A stretch of 64,000 nucleotides of DNA, taken from positions 248,001 to 312,000 of the forward strand of contig JBEWZL010000101.1 in the NCBI GenBank assembly GCA_045837725.1. The letters are read 5' to 3'. This DNA comes from Vermamoeba vermiformis. Its lineage: Eukaryota > Tubulinea > Echinamoebida. Of this stretch, positions 11,121-23,204 are shown piece after piece. The translations under genes and the position numbers were made by a program. The notes under the pieces were generated by a model, which did not search any database, was not told where the DNA came from, and saw only the letters and a list, made by a program, of their open reading frames with translations. Each line of letters begins with the position of its first letter. Within the stretch, counting starts at the first letter, position 1.

Positions 11121-13239
11121 ATGGGTAACGCGCAACAATTTAATGTGCAGCAGTTGGAGCAGAACTCTGCTTTCAGCCGCGAAGAGCTTACTAAAACCTT
11201 CGAGCAATTCAAGAAGAAATACTCCAACGGCAAAATGACGAGGTGCGGATAATATTTATGTTAATTATTAATGTCGTTATAGATGAAGATCATATTCAGG
11301 ATTTGATTTACGCTTTCGGTTTATTTTAACCGTTTTTTTTATTTTTTTAGAGATGAGTTTGTCAACGAGTTGTCCGCAAGAGGTGGAACTAAGGAATATT
11401 GGGCCTCGGTGTTCCAAATTTTTGATACCTCAGGAGATGGTAATTTTTGATTCTTTTCGAAATTTAATCCGGTGTCACCCCATCCCAGCTGTATCCTGAT
11501 GTACTCTTTTGAAATAGGCACGATTGATTTCGAAGAATTTATTCTTGGCATGAGTATGATCAACCAAGGACCCATCGAAGATAAACTTGGATTTGCTTTC
11601 AAGCTCTACGATACCGACGGCAACGGAATTCTAGACCCTAATGAAATTGATCGCTTGGTTCGCGGCATTTTCAAAGTGTCAACCAACCTTGCCCAACATG
11701 GCGTTTCATCACCTCAAGAAATGTTCGAGCAGATGGATCAAAACGGAGATGGAGAGATTACTTTGCCTGAATTTATCGAAGCCTGCAAAGAAAATCCCGC
11801 CATTATCAATGCTATTGATAGCGCATTGTTGTCGGCTATTGAAAGTACGTATCTTTGACTAAATACTAGAATTCGAGATTTTTACGATGTTCCGCAGTTC
11901 AATCACAAGCAGGCAACATTGAAAGATTCGGCAATCAAGCTGCTGGCCATGGCGGTGATAAAGGTTTGCTTAAGGTACGTACGCCGTCATTTAATAGGCC
12001 ACTTCAGATCTGACCTGTTGCTTATTAACAGGATGGCAAGACAATTTACAAACACTTCAGTGATCGTGAATTCGAAATGTACGAAGCATTCAAAAAGTAC
12101 CCGAGTATCACCAACGCAGGAATTATTCCTTCCTACCACGGACGTACTCGTATTGAGAGCCAGAAGGTCAAGGGCGAATACGACCGTAAGTTAACTATAA
12201 CCTCCGTCGTACACTAGCAAGACCATCTTTATTAACGAGTCATTGCAGATTACATCATCCTCGAGGACTTGACTCAAGGCATGAAGAAGCCATCCATTTG
12301 CGACTTGAAGATGGGTCGTCAGACGTACGAGAGTGACGCCAACTTGAAAAAGAAGTTCGAACAAAAGGCAGTCGACACGATCTCCACGAGCAGCAAACTT
12401 GGCTTCAGAATTTGCGGCATGAGAATTTATCAGTGCACCAATCAGAGCTACATTGTCCGTGACAAGCCTTGGGGCTCACGTGTGAAGGACGGCGACATGG
12501 AAAAGTAAGCAGAGGGCTCATATAATTTCTTGTCCGTACACCTCCTAACCCACGTACAGCGCCTTGAAGTCGTTCATGGAGAACGGTCATCGTTTGAGAT
12601 ACGAGATTGCACGCGCGTTCTTGCCCAAGTTGAAACAGATCCTCGCCTACTTCGAGACACAAAAGGACTTCCGATTTGTTGGCAGTTCGATTCTTTTGAT
12701 CTACGAAGGTATTGATGAAGGCGAGACTACAACACCTAGCGTCAATGTCAGGTACGTAGCAATGAGAGCTAAACGAGCGGACCTAACCCTTGATCCTTCA
12801 CAGAATGGTCGACTTTGCTCACACTAAAGAGCTTGCTGAGTCTGAAAAGGACTTGGATGAGGACTACTTGTACGGCCTGCGAACTCTCATTCGCTTTATT
12901 GAGTCTGTAAGTACACAGCTCGTCGTTATAGTACGCGTGTCTCACTGCTTATTTCAGATCATTCTTGAAGGCGAACAACACAAAGAAGGTGCTCCTCACG
13001 TGTTCGAAGAGGCTACGTTCAAGAAATTCACGTACTGCAAGTACTGCTCGCAATTCATTTGGGGTTTGAGCAAGCAAGGTGAGTTACGCGTCCGGTGGCT
13101 TTATCTACACAGATTCTAAACTTACTTAGGCTACGGCTGCACTACATGCAAGTACTCCGTGCACAAGAAGTGTCTCAAACTCGTGCCAAAGAACTGCCCT
13201 GGAACCAACCTGAAGAAAGCCTCATCGAAGACCAACTAA
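11121..13239 (+). CDS. NCS-type EF-hand / inositol polyphosphate kinase / C1-domain fusion
   Basis: Predicted calcium- and possibly diacylglycerol-regulated inositol phosphate kinase. The first 210 or so residues follow a neuronal-calcium-sensor (recoverin/frequenin) plan: MGN start for N-myristoylation, a degenerate first EF-hand, then calcium loops DTSGDGTIDFEE, DTDGNGILDPNE and DQNGDGEITLPE. Next comes an IPK-family catalytic domain (IP3-3K/IPMK/IP6K): PSICDLKMGRQTYE carries the PxxxDxKxG signature, LGFRICGMRIYQ, VGSSILLIYEG and MVDFAHTKEL with YLYGLRTLIRF. The last about 50 residues form a C1 zinc domain with ordered His/Cys ligands (HVFEEATFKKF, CKYCSQFIWG, CTTCKYSVHKKC). All three parts lie in one open frame across short introns with no start, stop or promoter between them. 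The fusion is not a standard metazoan architecture known to me. C1 ligand specificity (phorbol-type or not) is undecided. Confidence 0.88.
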
Positions 13240-13373
13240 GTCACGTTATCTACACATACGCGTGTAGACTTTCTGTAGTTTTAACCCATCGAGGAAATGA
13301 ATGTTTTTAATTTTATTGCAAATTCAAACTTTCTTTACAGCGTGACAGGCACGGTTGAAGGAGTTCGAGTTCA

Positions 13374-14268
13374 TTACAAAGCTAACAAGGCGACAAGGCT
13401 GCCGACAGAGATCGACAAGGCAACTGAACCGGATGATTTTTTGACGGGCGTGTTGGAAGGAGTTGCAGCTGCAGGAGTGTTTGATCCAGTGGGTGAAGAA
13501 CTGCCAGTGGGTGTGTCTGCAATAGGTGCACCAGGCACAGGAACATTGCAAATAGCTTTCGAAACAGTACCGGCATTGACATCGCTCGTGCAAGCGCTTG
13601 TAGGCTGTCCGTCATACCTATAAAAACCAGTCAACTATTTATCTACTGCTCAAATGCGATGACGATCATACGGGCAATCCCAAACGTCGTTAAATTCCTG
13701 GACATTGACATCTCCAGCGATGCAACCGCTCATGTATAAGCTGTATTTCTTATAAGCTTGAGTATTGCTTGTCCGTAGAAGATACACTTGGGAGGCGATA
13801 CTGCAAAAAGAGGTCAGAGGATTTTCGTCTGAACATGTTCAAGCTATGCTTACCAGCGTAAACCTTGGCCGTAGTATCATTCAAGGTGTCGCAAGTGATA
13901 CCATCACCTGCAGTGAAGTAATAGCTCCAGTCAGTCCGACGATCGGCTTGATTTTGTTCAGCAAGGCCAGTCTTAACGTCGTAGTACTGGCCATTTTGTG
14001 TTGCGGTGCATCCGGTCACGATTATATTATCCTATTTCCAAGATAAGTAAATTGTCGGTTGAAAATGTTTTCTATCAGATAAGATAGCTTTGCGAGGTAA
14101 TAGCGATCGACTTACGTAAGCGTAAAAGGGGTAAGGGAGCCAGATATATCCAATGAGTTGAGCTTCGGCGCAAGTGCTGCTAGTATAAACTCCCAAGCGA
14201 GTCGCGGATCTGGCCATGCCAACGAGCAGCAAGATAGTCGCCACCAAAGTAATAGATTTCATCGTCAT
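13374..14268 (-). CDS. Secreted, probably GPI-anchored surface protein
   Basis: Starts at 14268 with a clear signal peptide (MTMKSITLVATILLLVGMARS). Exons then give a Cys-containing ectodomain (TSSTCAEAQLIGYIW, NIIVTGCTATQNGQYY, GDGITCDTLNDTTAKVYA, YLYMSGC-like and WDCPYDGQPTSACTSD). A Ser/Thr/Pro/Ala-rich stalk follows (ADTPTGSSSPTGSN), then a hydrophobic C-terminus (SVALSISVGSLVALLAL) with no cytoplasmic tail, the classic GPI-attachment pattern. Two similar GTATGA sequences flank the last intron (about 13617-13672). No domain family recognised. It converges on the IPK fusion gene. Confidence 0.7.
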
Positions 14269-14824
14269 TTGTGGTTGTAGTGCTCTGAAAGAATGAAACA
14301 AATAAACCTAAAATTGTTGGCACACTTTATGGCTTGCCCATAGCTTGCAAAACTGACCTTAAAAGGAAAATCTCAATGTTTATACATTGAGGCCGTTGCG
14401 TTGTGGATTACTATGGTCATGATAATGGTATGATAAAAAACGTACTTATTCAAGATAAATCATTATCTAGCCTAATACGTAGCTCCAACCGGAGTTGAGT
14501 GCATAGCCACGCGACGTAATATTAAAGTATGGAAGAAAAAAACAATCAATAACATACCGTGACCTGAACCCTTTTATCTACTAGCATTGATATAAGATAC
14601 ATGAATAACTGCTGGCATCACTTTCTAAAAAAACCGAATTCTATATTTGGTAAATTTAGGACTTTTTAGCCAATCCGGTGTAAGGGGCAAACGCTTTAAG
14701 CTATGCACTAAATGTATGTCTCCTCGTCGTGGAGTGTATTAAGCGTATTGAGTAAACGTCATTACTTGTCTCGAAGTGAAGCATTTGGCCGTCAGTTTAC
14801 TTCATTTCCCTGCTTAATAACACG
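14269..14824. promoter_or_regulatory. Divergent intergenic region between surface protein and NXF1
   Basis: No supportable ORF. A short perfect palindrome, CTCAATG-TTTATA-CATTGAG, lies at 14372-14391. The stretch is AT-rich and presumably holds both promoters; no other recognised site. Confidence 0.35.
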
Positions 14825-17594
14825 ATGGATGATCGAATGTCCGACCAAGACAGCTGGCGAGGAGGTCGCGGAGGTGGTGATGGAGGTCGCGGAGGTCGAG
14901 GCCGAGGAGGTCGAGGTCGTGGATTCCAAGGACGAGGTGGACGTGGAGGAGATCGAGGTTAGAATAATTTAGAAAATTGGAAAAAAATTTACTATATGCT
15001 ACTACAACAACATATTGCAATTGCACGAACGAATTCTGATAAAAATTAATTATTAGGCGGATTTCGCGGCAGAGGAGGAGATCGAGGACGAGGAGGTCGT
15101 GGTGGCTTCAGAAATAATAACAATGGCGACCAAATGACTGACGAAGATCGAGGAGGCCAAAGATATGGTAAATTAATATTATCAAAATTAATACCGAATT
15201 TTTCTTTAATTCAATCTGCTTTTAGAGGTTGGTAGTGGCAAGCAGCACCATGACAATATCAAAACTCGTGGATTTAATGCGGATAGATCTTTCGAACGTA
15301 AAGGTACGGCAAAACGCGAGCGTCAAGCCGGTCTTTGGAATTGGCGGTAATTATTCTAATTTTATTATTATCAATAGACAGAACTCGTCGCACTTATAAC
15401 AGAGGTCGTGGTCGACCAATGGGCGGTGATGGCATGAACACAGACGATAGAGTTGCTGGTGAAGGTGGCAGTGGTCCTAACAACAACAATCAAGGAATGC
15501 AATTTGACAACGAGACTATCAAGCTCGAAGTGAGTGGATTCGATCAAAACATGAGTATGAACGATGTCATTGGCTTCCTCACGAGCAAGAAACAATTCCA
15601 GTACAGAGAGGTAATGGCTGGCACGTGACACCGTTACTTGAAGTGACCGACTAACACGTGTCATACAGGTCGAACAAGGCTACGACAACTATCGCAAACA
15701 ACCAACTCTTGTTTTCACTTTTGAACGTCGTTCTGATGCGCTAACAGTCAAGCAGCTCTCTGGCATTAAACTTAACAACAAGAAGGCACGCACTTTGATA
15801 CATATTACGTGAAGCCGGTCACTAACATTACAACATTTAGTTATTCGTGAAATTCCTCGGTACTAAAGGACCCAATGCCAATCAAGTTCTCTCGCCGCAA
15901 ATGCAGTCACAGATGTTGCACAAAGTCATTTCAGCACATTTCCATACTGAGGCCAAGTTGCTCAATTTGAACTCCATCAACCTCGAGCAAGCACAGATTT
16001 ACATTGACTTCAACAACCCAGCGCACATGCGGAACTTGATGCGTGTCATTAAAGAGACGTGCCCTGGAGTCAAGTCGGTAGGATTGGCCAACAATCAAAT
16101 CAGAACTCTCAGTGGCTTTGCTCAACTTGCACAATTCGCACCGGAACTAGAGAACTTGAGCTTCGAGCACAATGTTATCGATAACATCAAAGAACTAGAC
16201 AACTTGAAGGAGATCAAGCTGCGAGAGCTCATCTTCAAGGACAACCCTATCACTGCCAATCCGATGTACAGAACGTAAGTGCATTGTAAAACCTAATTGA
16301 GATACATAGCTAACACGTGTCGTAGTGAGGTCTCGGTCAGATTCCCAACACTAAAGTATCTCGACAAAGAAAAAGTGCAGCCTTTGATTGAGTTCAACGT
16401 ACCTGAACTAGCACAAACAGTCGTCATTCCTCCCATCAAACCCGATAGCTATTACGATGATGCTTCACGCAAAGACTTTGCAATTAACTTCCTCAAGAAG
16501 TACGTGCACACACTATTAATTAGAGACCATTAAAATTAACATCGTTGCAGGTTCATTGAAATTTACGACTCGGGCAACAGAGACGCGTTGTTGGAAGTCT
16601 ACGTTGACGACTCAATTTTCTCGCTGACAGCTGCCAACAGCTCTTCAGTGTCGTCGTTCAAACAGTTTAAAAAGGGCAACAAAGACTCGCTGCAAGAGTA
16701 CATCGTGAACAGCAGAAACTTGATCAAGGTCACTGATGCAGGTACGTGATAATAGAGTCATTGCTGCTAAGTCTCGTGCTCAATCACTTTGCAGAACAAC
16801 GAGGACAAAAGATCGCTAAGGGTCGCTTGGACATTGTTCACTTCTTGAAGAGTTTGCCGCACACTATGCACGACTTGAACTCGTTCGTGTTAGACGTCTT
16901 TTTGATCAAAAACACACCGCCCACAGTACCAGTACGCAACTCAAAAATATCATTCCAATGCACACGTGCTAATGTCTGTCTAGTTATTGAGTGTCACGCT
17001 GCACGGTCACTTCTGGGAGAAGAAAGGACTTGCTGAAGGTATCAACAGGAGCTTTGATCGCACTTTCATTCTTGCGCCATCACAGTCAGCCTCAAAGTAA
17101 GTCAATCATAATCACAGCTAGTCGTAATAACACACCACTAGGGCTGCACAAATGGGCTGGCCTGCGGTGATTGTGAACGAGATGTACAATGTGAAGGCTT
17201 ACTTGGGCACATCTAAGCCCGCAGATCAACCGCAAACACCAGCTGTTGTCGCGCCGTTGATGCCAACAGCACCTACCACACTTGCTGCGACTAGCTTGGC
17301 CCCGCAACCAGGATTGGACGTAAGTGTACACTTAGTTAGTCCAAATGTACTTAAGCGTAACACATATCTGTAGGATGTGAAGAAGGGTCTCGTTGAGAAA
17401 TTGATGTTTATCACCAAGTTGAAACAATTCTTCGCCATTCAATGCTTAGAACAAGTCAAGTGGAACTACGAAGCTGCTCTCAACTTGTATTATGAAGCCG
17501 AAGTAAGTGTTGACCATCAATGATTATGGCATACTAACTAACAATGTTACAGAAAAGCGGTCGTATCTCGCGGGAGATGAAGTTGGACGGATAG
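14825..17594 (+). CDS. NXF1: mRNA export receptor NXF1/TAP
   Basis: Carries spliced mRNA through nuclear pores as a heterodimer with NXT1. From the ATG at 14825 several short exons encode an RGG-rich RNA-binding tail (GGRGRGGRGRGFQGRGG). An RRM-like domain follows (ETIKLEVSGFDQNMSMNDV), then leucine-rich repeats (LNLNSINLEQAQIYIDF, VKSVGLANNQIRTLSGF, LENLSFEHNVIDNIKEL). The NTF2-like domain is FLKKFIEIYDSGNRDALLEVY through VTLHGHFWEK, and the UBA-like TAP-C end that binds FG nucleoporins is QCLEQVKWNYEAALNLYYEA. All four domains are in the usual order and length. Introns of 45-60 nt have strong CTAAC-type branch motifs. AATAAA lies about 20 nt past the stop. It converges on the LRR gene. Confidence 0.95.
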
Positions 17595-17641
17595 ATCCGA
17601 AACCACATTGTACTGAAAATAAACATGTAAATCTGATTCAA

Positions 17642-18874
17642 CTAGCTCTCGTCCATTTTATGCAATGTTTGATTGTACAAGTCCTTAAAGTGCGCTACAA
17701 AGTCAAAGCTGATGCCAGGATATTTAAACTCCGCAATAATTACTGTCCAAATTTCTACGGGAAGAATGTCGAGCACCTGTTTGTTGCGAATAAGACCGCG
17801 TATAAATATAACCGAATTAAAGTAATTATCGCTCTGAAGCGCCCTGTTGCGTGCTGTAATCTCTTCCAGCTCTTGAATTAACTTGGCGTTGTAATTGTCC
17901 GTCGCATTGCTGTCGGTGACTTGCAGGCTCACGATTGAATAATTTTCGCGCATACATTCCACAAACTTGCTCAGCCGCTCTTCGTCGAAGTAATTGTACA
18001 ACATCCATAACTCGCGTAGTGATCGATGTCCTACTATTGCTTCAGAGATGGGATCTAGTTGCTGTTTAATGCCAGCGAGATTTAAATTGAGATATTCTAA
18101 GCTTTGATTCAGCTTCAAAAGTGCGCCTAATTCATCGGTCTTGAATGAATTTCCAAACAAGCTGAGTTGTTTTAAGGTCGTGTTTGTCTTGAGAACTTCG
18201 AATAGATCTTTGCAGTCGGTGATAAAGCACTGCGTTAAGTCCAGATATGCAATCGTCTTATTGACTTTCAACAGATCTGCTATCATCTTGCATCCTTCGT
18301 TTCCAAAATAACTTTGATTAAGATCGACATAAGTAATAGATGTATTATTCATTAGACCTTCGCAAATATAAGGCAACTGGTCTGCCATGAATTCTGTGCG
18401 GAAAAATTGAAGGTTTTTGAATGTAGCCAATTTCAACGCCTCGCGCAGGATCTTGAGTCCTTCTTGCTCCATTGGCCCAGTAATGCTTAGAATAGGGATC
18501 GTATGAATATTCGTTATCAATTCTGCGCAGTATGAATCTAATACACAGTCTTTTGCGGTGCAAAACGATAGCTCTTTCAGATCGTGCTGACATTTTGAAA
18601 TTGCATCGAGTAGCAACGCCACACGGTTCGCAGTGAGCTTAACTTCGCTTAATTCAACTGATATTTCCAGAATCTCCGCAGGGATATCAAAGGGCTCTTC
18701 CGAGCTAAATACAATCGGCAAAAAATTCCTATTTTTACTAAATTAAATAAATGGCACAAATAAATCAGGTAACAAGGTACTTCAAGATAAGAATTATCAT
18801 AGATAGAGACAAAATATTTGATGAGAAAACTAAAATTTAAATATTTGAGTTTGCTGAACCCACCTGCGATTCAT
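17642..18874 (-). CDS. Leucine-rich repeat protein with F-box-like C-terminus
   Basis: One large exon of about 359 codons plus a tiny first exon. The ATG at 18872-18874 (MNR, donor GTGGGT) joins after an intron ending AAAAATAG to NFLPIVFSSEEPFD in frame. The body is ribonuclease-inhibitor-type LRRs (NTSITYVDLNQSYFGNEGCK, TIAYLDLTQCFITD, TLKQLSLFGNSFKTDELG, SLEYLNLNLAGIKQQL), a binding scaffold. The end reads ILPVEIWTVIIAEFKYPG, like the start of an F-box (compare ILPIEIWFQILEYMNLS in the gene at 48.8-51.7 kb), although F-boxes normally precede LRRs. Partner and role unknown. Confidence 0.75.
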
Positions 18875-19213
18875 TCTTCGGGTGCTATTAATGCTAAAGA
18901 CAATATGTAGAATCAGGAATACCGCTATAGTTGTCTAGCTCTTTTCAGACAGAAAACAAAAATCAACCGCGTGTGACCAACGTGGATTCCGTATGAGACC
19001 AGAACGTTAGACGAAGCGAGACATACCTCGTGTCCTGTCTAATATGGGACCCTCAACCGAGTCGTGACTTAACGGCCGTATAACTATAAACTTGAACTTT
19101 CCAGACCAACACCAAAAATAGTAGTCACGCGATCGGATCAGATCATATCAACACAACTCTTTCGTATCTTCTTTTAATAAGCACGATCTCTTAGCAGCGA
19201 TTTAACATTTAGA
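18875..19213. promoter_or_regulatory. Divergent intergenic region between LRR and transporter-like genes
   Basis: 339 bp without a supportable ORF. It includes a dense GATC cluster (GATCGGATCAGATCAT near 19130) and an imperfect hairpin between TTAGAC and GTCTAA near 19008-19043. No recognised regulatory site. Confidence 0.3.
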
Positions 19214-20770
19214 ATGGCAAGCTGGGTAACTGCGATCTTGTCATCTGTCTTGGCAGGCGGAGTAGCAATTAGTAAGTATTTTTTTAATTATAACACCATT
19301 AATATATTTACTACGGACGAAATACCGATCGAAATATGACAATTCTGTCGAGATAATTATTTCTGATCGTCAATCAACGGCATCTGCGATGGTCAAAAGC
19401 ACTTTTTTAAGCCAGTTTATATTAGCCCTTATTTATACATAATATTGACGTAATTTTTAGCATCAACAGTGGCGATCGAAAAGTTGGGCGGAAATGTCGG
19501 TGGCGTTATTGCGTGAGTTCAATTATATCAATACGATTATTAGCCCCTTACAGCTCAATTAGCTCTTCACCCACTACGATCGTGCCTGCAAGTATTGGCA
19601 TTGCTATTCTCTCGCCTGAACGGATCGGCGAGGCCATGTTTTCAATTCCCGCAGTGATGGTACGCTAATTAGGTCTTAATCTCGCACCGCTTATTGATCT
19701 TTACTATATTAGGTAATGAACGCACTATTTTTGTACTTGTGGCGCGTTATTCCGCCGTGCTTGCCGAGCGGCTGCAAGTTCGGCCACAAATTGAGCGCGA
19801 TGGTCGGAATTTCGCTGGGAATTTGGTTCTCCATTGCCCTGACCTACCTCGTGATCATCAGATACGGCTTTCACAACAATTACACTGCAATTCAAGTCGT
19901 GGCAGCCCTCGCCATGGCTTCGCAGTTGACATTTGGCCTCGTGGCGGTGTTCAAACAGAAGCGCAGTGCTCCCAAGGGCAAGAACAAAGTGGGACTGGGC
20001 ACATTGCTCAGCAGAGGTACACAGCGCTGTCACGTGACTGGAGCTCCGTGACACGTGAAAAATATTCGTGACACGTGTCATTGGAGCAATAGCAACACCG
20101 CGTTCATGAACCCCTCACGTACCTAACCCGTTCTCGTTTTGACACTTTTGACAGGTCTGTTAGCAGCAGTGGCTGTGTTCCTCGCAGTGTTGATTTCTAA
20201 GATCAACGGCCTCGCTGCTGGTCTAGCCACTTCATTTCCAGGTAATTATGGTGATGTGTAGCCCTACAATATGCATCAAATAACAGTATGATATCAATCA
20301 GCTATCTTCACGACTACGATGATCAGTCTGTGGATCAGTCAAGGTGAAAATGTCACATCCGGAGCAGTCGGACCAATGATGCTCGGATCATTCTCCGTGC
20401 CTGTAGTAAGTGCCCTAATGACCACATCTCAATCACGCAATTGATTAAACTCTTTTTTTCACAGTTTGCAGTCGCCATGTCACAACTGGCCCCCGCACTC
20501 GGAGCATTCCTTGGCGCACTAGTGTCGTACATCATCGCGATTGTCACGTGCTCTATTCCCATCGCATTCATCTTGAAGAAGTTAGAGTCGCGCTACACGC
20601 AGCTGGCCCCTGAAGAGGACAAGAAAGGCGAGGCTGTCAACGGACATGAAGAAGAGTTAGCGGCCAGAACTGTGCCTGAAATTGTCAACGGTGTCGAGCA
20701 CGTGACTGACGGCGATGCAGCAGTGACACCACTCGAAGAGGAGATTGGCGACAGGGAGCACAAAGACTAG
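19214..20770 (+). CDS. Multi-pass membrane protein, transporter-like, unrecognised
   Basis: Spliced gene encoding roughly 330 residues with about eight to ten hydrophobic segments and an acidic cytoplasmic tail (EEDKKGEAVNGHEEEL to GDREHKD). Two halves resemble each other. The first has GGVIASSPTTIVPASIGIA then GEAMFSIPAVMVMNALFLYLW; the second has AGLATSFPAIFTTTMISLW then SGAVGPMMLGSFSVPVFAVA. Such internal pseudo-repeats are typical of secondary transporters. No named family recognised. The intron at about 20015-20153 holds three CACGTG palindromes. Exon junctions at 19270/19458, 19512/19560 and 19657/19713 are read by eye. Confidence 0.65.
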
Positions 20771-20968
20771 GTGAGCGGATCCAAATTGGATTGAAATTCA
20801 TACCCACCGAACTGGAGTTGATGGCAATCTCCTGTTTGCACCAAAGACATGCCGGTATAATATGAGTCATGCCTACAATATTACGCAGCACTTCGAGTGA
20901 CTCGATCTCAAATCCACAGAATTGTAACAAACAACTAAAAAGAGTTGCTTTGTCTTCATTGATACTAA

Positions 20969-22089
20969 TTACAACTTGGAGCTGACCAAAGTAGTGTGAC
21001 CAGTAGCGAGGACTTTATGAGCAGGCCATCTATAATACCATCGGTTATTACTTTGAGGGCGGATCTAATTGATCGTTACCTGGCGGGATTAGGAGCGCTA
21101 TAAACCATATCTTGCCATACTTTCAATTTATTCTCACCAGTCATGAAAAATACGTGGTCTTGAGCGGGCACAACGACCTTGTAAGTGGTGGTAATGCGAT
21201 CTCGAACGGCGAATTGTTCAGTGGTTGTGTGCAACACCAAACTAATTCAAAGACATCAATATGAGTATAAATAAGCATATATAGACTATACTTACGCTCC
21301 TTGATCGGCTTTTTCGATGTCTTGAGGGTTGGCAGGGAACAACGAGGCGAAGTGACCGTCGTCTCCGAGACCGAGCACTGCGACCATGGGCCAGGCATTA
21401 GGACCACTCACCCATGCGCCTAAACGAGCCTCAAAGTCTTTAATGCATTCAGCCTATTAAATGAAATGAGTTTAAGTAACATTGCCATCGGATCCAGTAC
21501 GCGCGACTTACCAAAGGTAAAGCAGTGTTGGGAGCCAAGAAATTATCGTGCGGGATGCTCTTGTTAGTCAATAAGGTATCAGTAACCAATTTAGTGTTGC
21601 TGTCCTTGTGATCTGGAGCAATGTAGCTGATCCGAGAAATTAGAACTTCATTTGAGCTTATTACTTTTACTTACCGCTCGTCAATTAAAAATACTTTGAC
21701 TTTAGTCCAGTCAATGCCTTGTTCGTTAGCCAAACGGGCATAAATAGGACGAGGAGTGGATCCTGAGAAAAATTTTCAATACAACAGCCAGATCTGAAAG
21801 TCATTGAGAAATCATGGCATTAAATATTGTATTATTATCTTAATTAATTGTGGCAGATTAAATTTCGCAGACAATTTTTCGCGAAGAAAAAATACTGCAA
21901 AATATCTCTGGATGCAAGTCTATAATTACAGCAATTAATTCAATAATATTTTAACTTACCACCACTCAGACCCAACAAACTGCCGCCGTGCTTGCTAATA
22001 TTATCGACAAGTCTGTCTTTCAAAAATGTCGAAGCAGCTTGAATAAAGGCTTCGTTAGTCGGCGCGGCAATGTGACGGTATTGAAACAT
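20969..22089 (-). CDS. PGLS: 6-phosphogluconolactonase
   Basis: Hydrolyses 6-phosphogluconolactone in the oxidative pentose phosphate pathway (cytosol). From the ATG at 22087-22089 the exons give FLKDRLVDNISKHGG, the family motif LLGLSGGSTPRPIY, VKVFLIDERYIAPDHKDSN, IPHDNFLAPN, VLGLGDDGHFASLFP (catalytic-site glycines and His) and an end DHVFFMTGENKLKVW. About 240 residues, a normal length. One intron (about 21762-21958) is longer than the others, about 200 nt. Divergent from the TMEM42-like gene. Confidence 0.92.
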
Positions 22090-22162
22090 GAGTATAGAGG
22101 TGTGTTATATATTAATTGTGCTAGTTGATTGAAACACAAATAAAATCTGGCCGCTTTTTCGT

Positions 22163-22175
22163 TTCTAGAACTTTC
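22163..22175. promoter_or_regulatory. Heat-shock element
   Basis: TTCTAGAACTTTC is a perfect three-unit TTCnnGAAnnTTC site for heat-shock factor, 74 bp upstream of the PGLS ATG and 131 bp upstream of the TMEM42-like ATG. On the other strand the 16-mer ATCGAAAGTTCTAGAA is identical to one upstream of the metal ATPase at 34565-34580. Confidence 0.6.
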
Positions 22176-22305
22176 GATCTGTTGCGCCTCATTTTTCATT
22201 CCAACAATTCAATTTGAACAATTAGAAGCGATATACGAAGTGCTCGAATATCGATCTTATATTATTAATAAATCAATACACTGCGTATTTAAAAAGAAAA
22301 TATCA

Positions 22306-23067
22306 ATGAGCACAAAACGATCGTGTAAGTCAAATATTTATTTAAAAATTACCAACACAATATTGTACAATATATGAATATGTATTACCTCGTATTGCAC
22401 AATAGGAATTTATTTGCTTTTTTCGATATTTTTTCGAAACAATAATTTAATAGGCAACCAATAATATGATATTGACGATCTAATAGTAGGAGTATGGTAC
22501 TCATTCGGTGCTGGATTTTGTGCCGCGATGGCTTCAGTATTCGGCAAATTAGCAATGAACGCAGATGCAGCACACGTACTCGCTGCTCATTATTTGAGCG
22601 AAGAAATTGCCGAAAATGTACAAATAATGAATTTTAATACTAATATGTTACATATCTAGCTATTTGTCAGTACTAAACAGTATTTTATTCAGATCGGATT
22701 GACAGTACGCGTGATCTGTTTCGGATGTATCTTTCTAAGCAACGCAATCATGTTCAATTTGTTCGCTAAGGCCATGGACTTGCTAGGCACTGTACAAGCA
22801 CTCGTCATCAATACTGCCACGAATTTCTTTACCTCAGTAAGTATTCAAAGCCACATCCGTTACTCTTTGCCAATCACTACCTTAGCTCATATTAATACTC
22901 AAACATTATAGGCTGTCTTAGGACTGTTATTATTCGCAGAGCCATTAGGCTGGCGATGGTGGCTCGGCTCTACATTCATATTATTCGGCGTGTACTTGAT
23001 GAACATTGGCACGCAGAAAGCTGAACTGGAGAAAGAAAAGAATAATAAGACTAAGAAACAAGAATAG
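22306..23067 (+). CDS. TMEM42-like EamA/DMT-fold membrane protein
   Basis: Small four-span protein of the drug/metabolite-transporter fold. A tiny first exon (MSTKRS, 22306-22324) is followed by a 165-nt intron. Exon 2 then encodes WYSFGAGFCAAMASVFGKLAM and later exons IGLTVRVICFGCIFLSNAIM, ALVINTATNFFTSAVLG and WRWWLGSTFILFGVYLMNIG with a Lys-rich tail. Hydrophobic spacing and the last segment fit TMEM42. Substrate, if any, unknown. It converges on TDP1 about 140 bp away. Confidence 0.75.
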
Positions 23068-23204
23068 AGATGTATTATAATATTTGATTGACGTAATCTG
23101 TACAATACCTTTCAATAAAACAAAAACTTTTTGTAAGTACATCCGCTCGTTAGGATAGACAAACCATGCATTGATTATAGTCTTAATATTATTTAATATT
23201 ACAT

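Noticed and set aside
14372-14391. Perfect 7-bp palindrome as a regulatory site
   Set aside because: Short, no similar copy seen elsewhere in the window; noted only in the spacer entry.
19008-19043. Inverted repeat TTAGAC...GTCTAA as an RNA gene
   Set aside because: Only 6 outer and 4 inner base pairs with loops between; expected by chance in AT-rich spacer.
19725-20081. 118-codon minus-strand ORF
   Set aside because: Shadow of the transporter-like exon; the sense frame has hydrophobic spans and matched splice sites.
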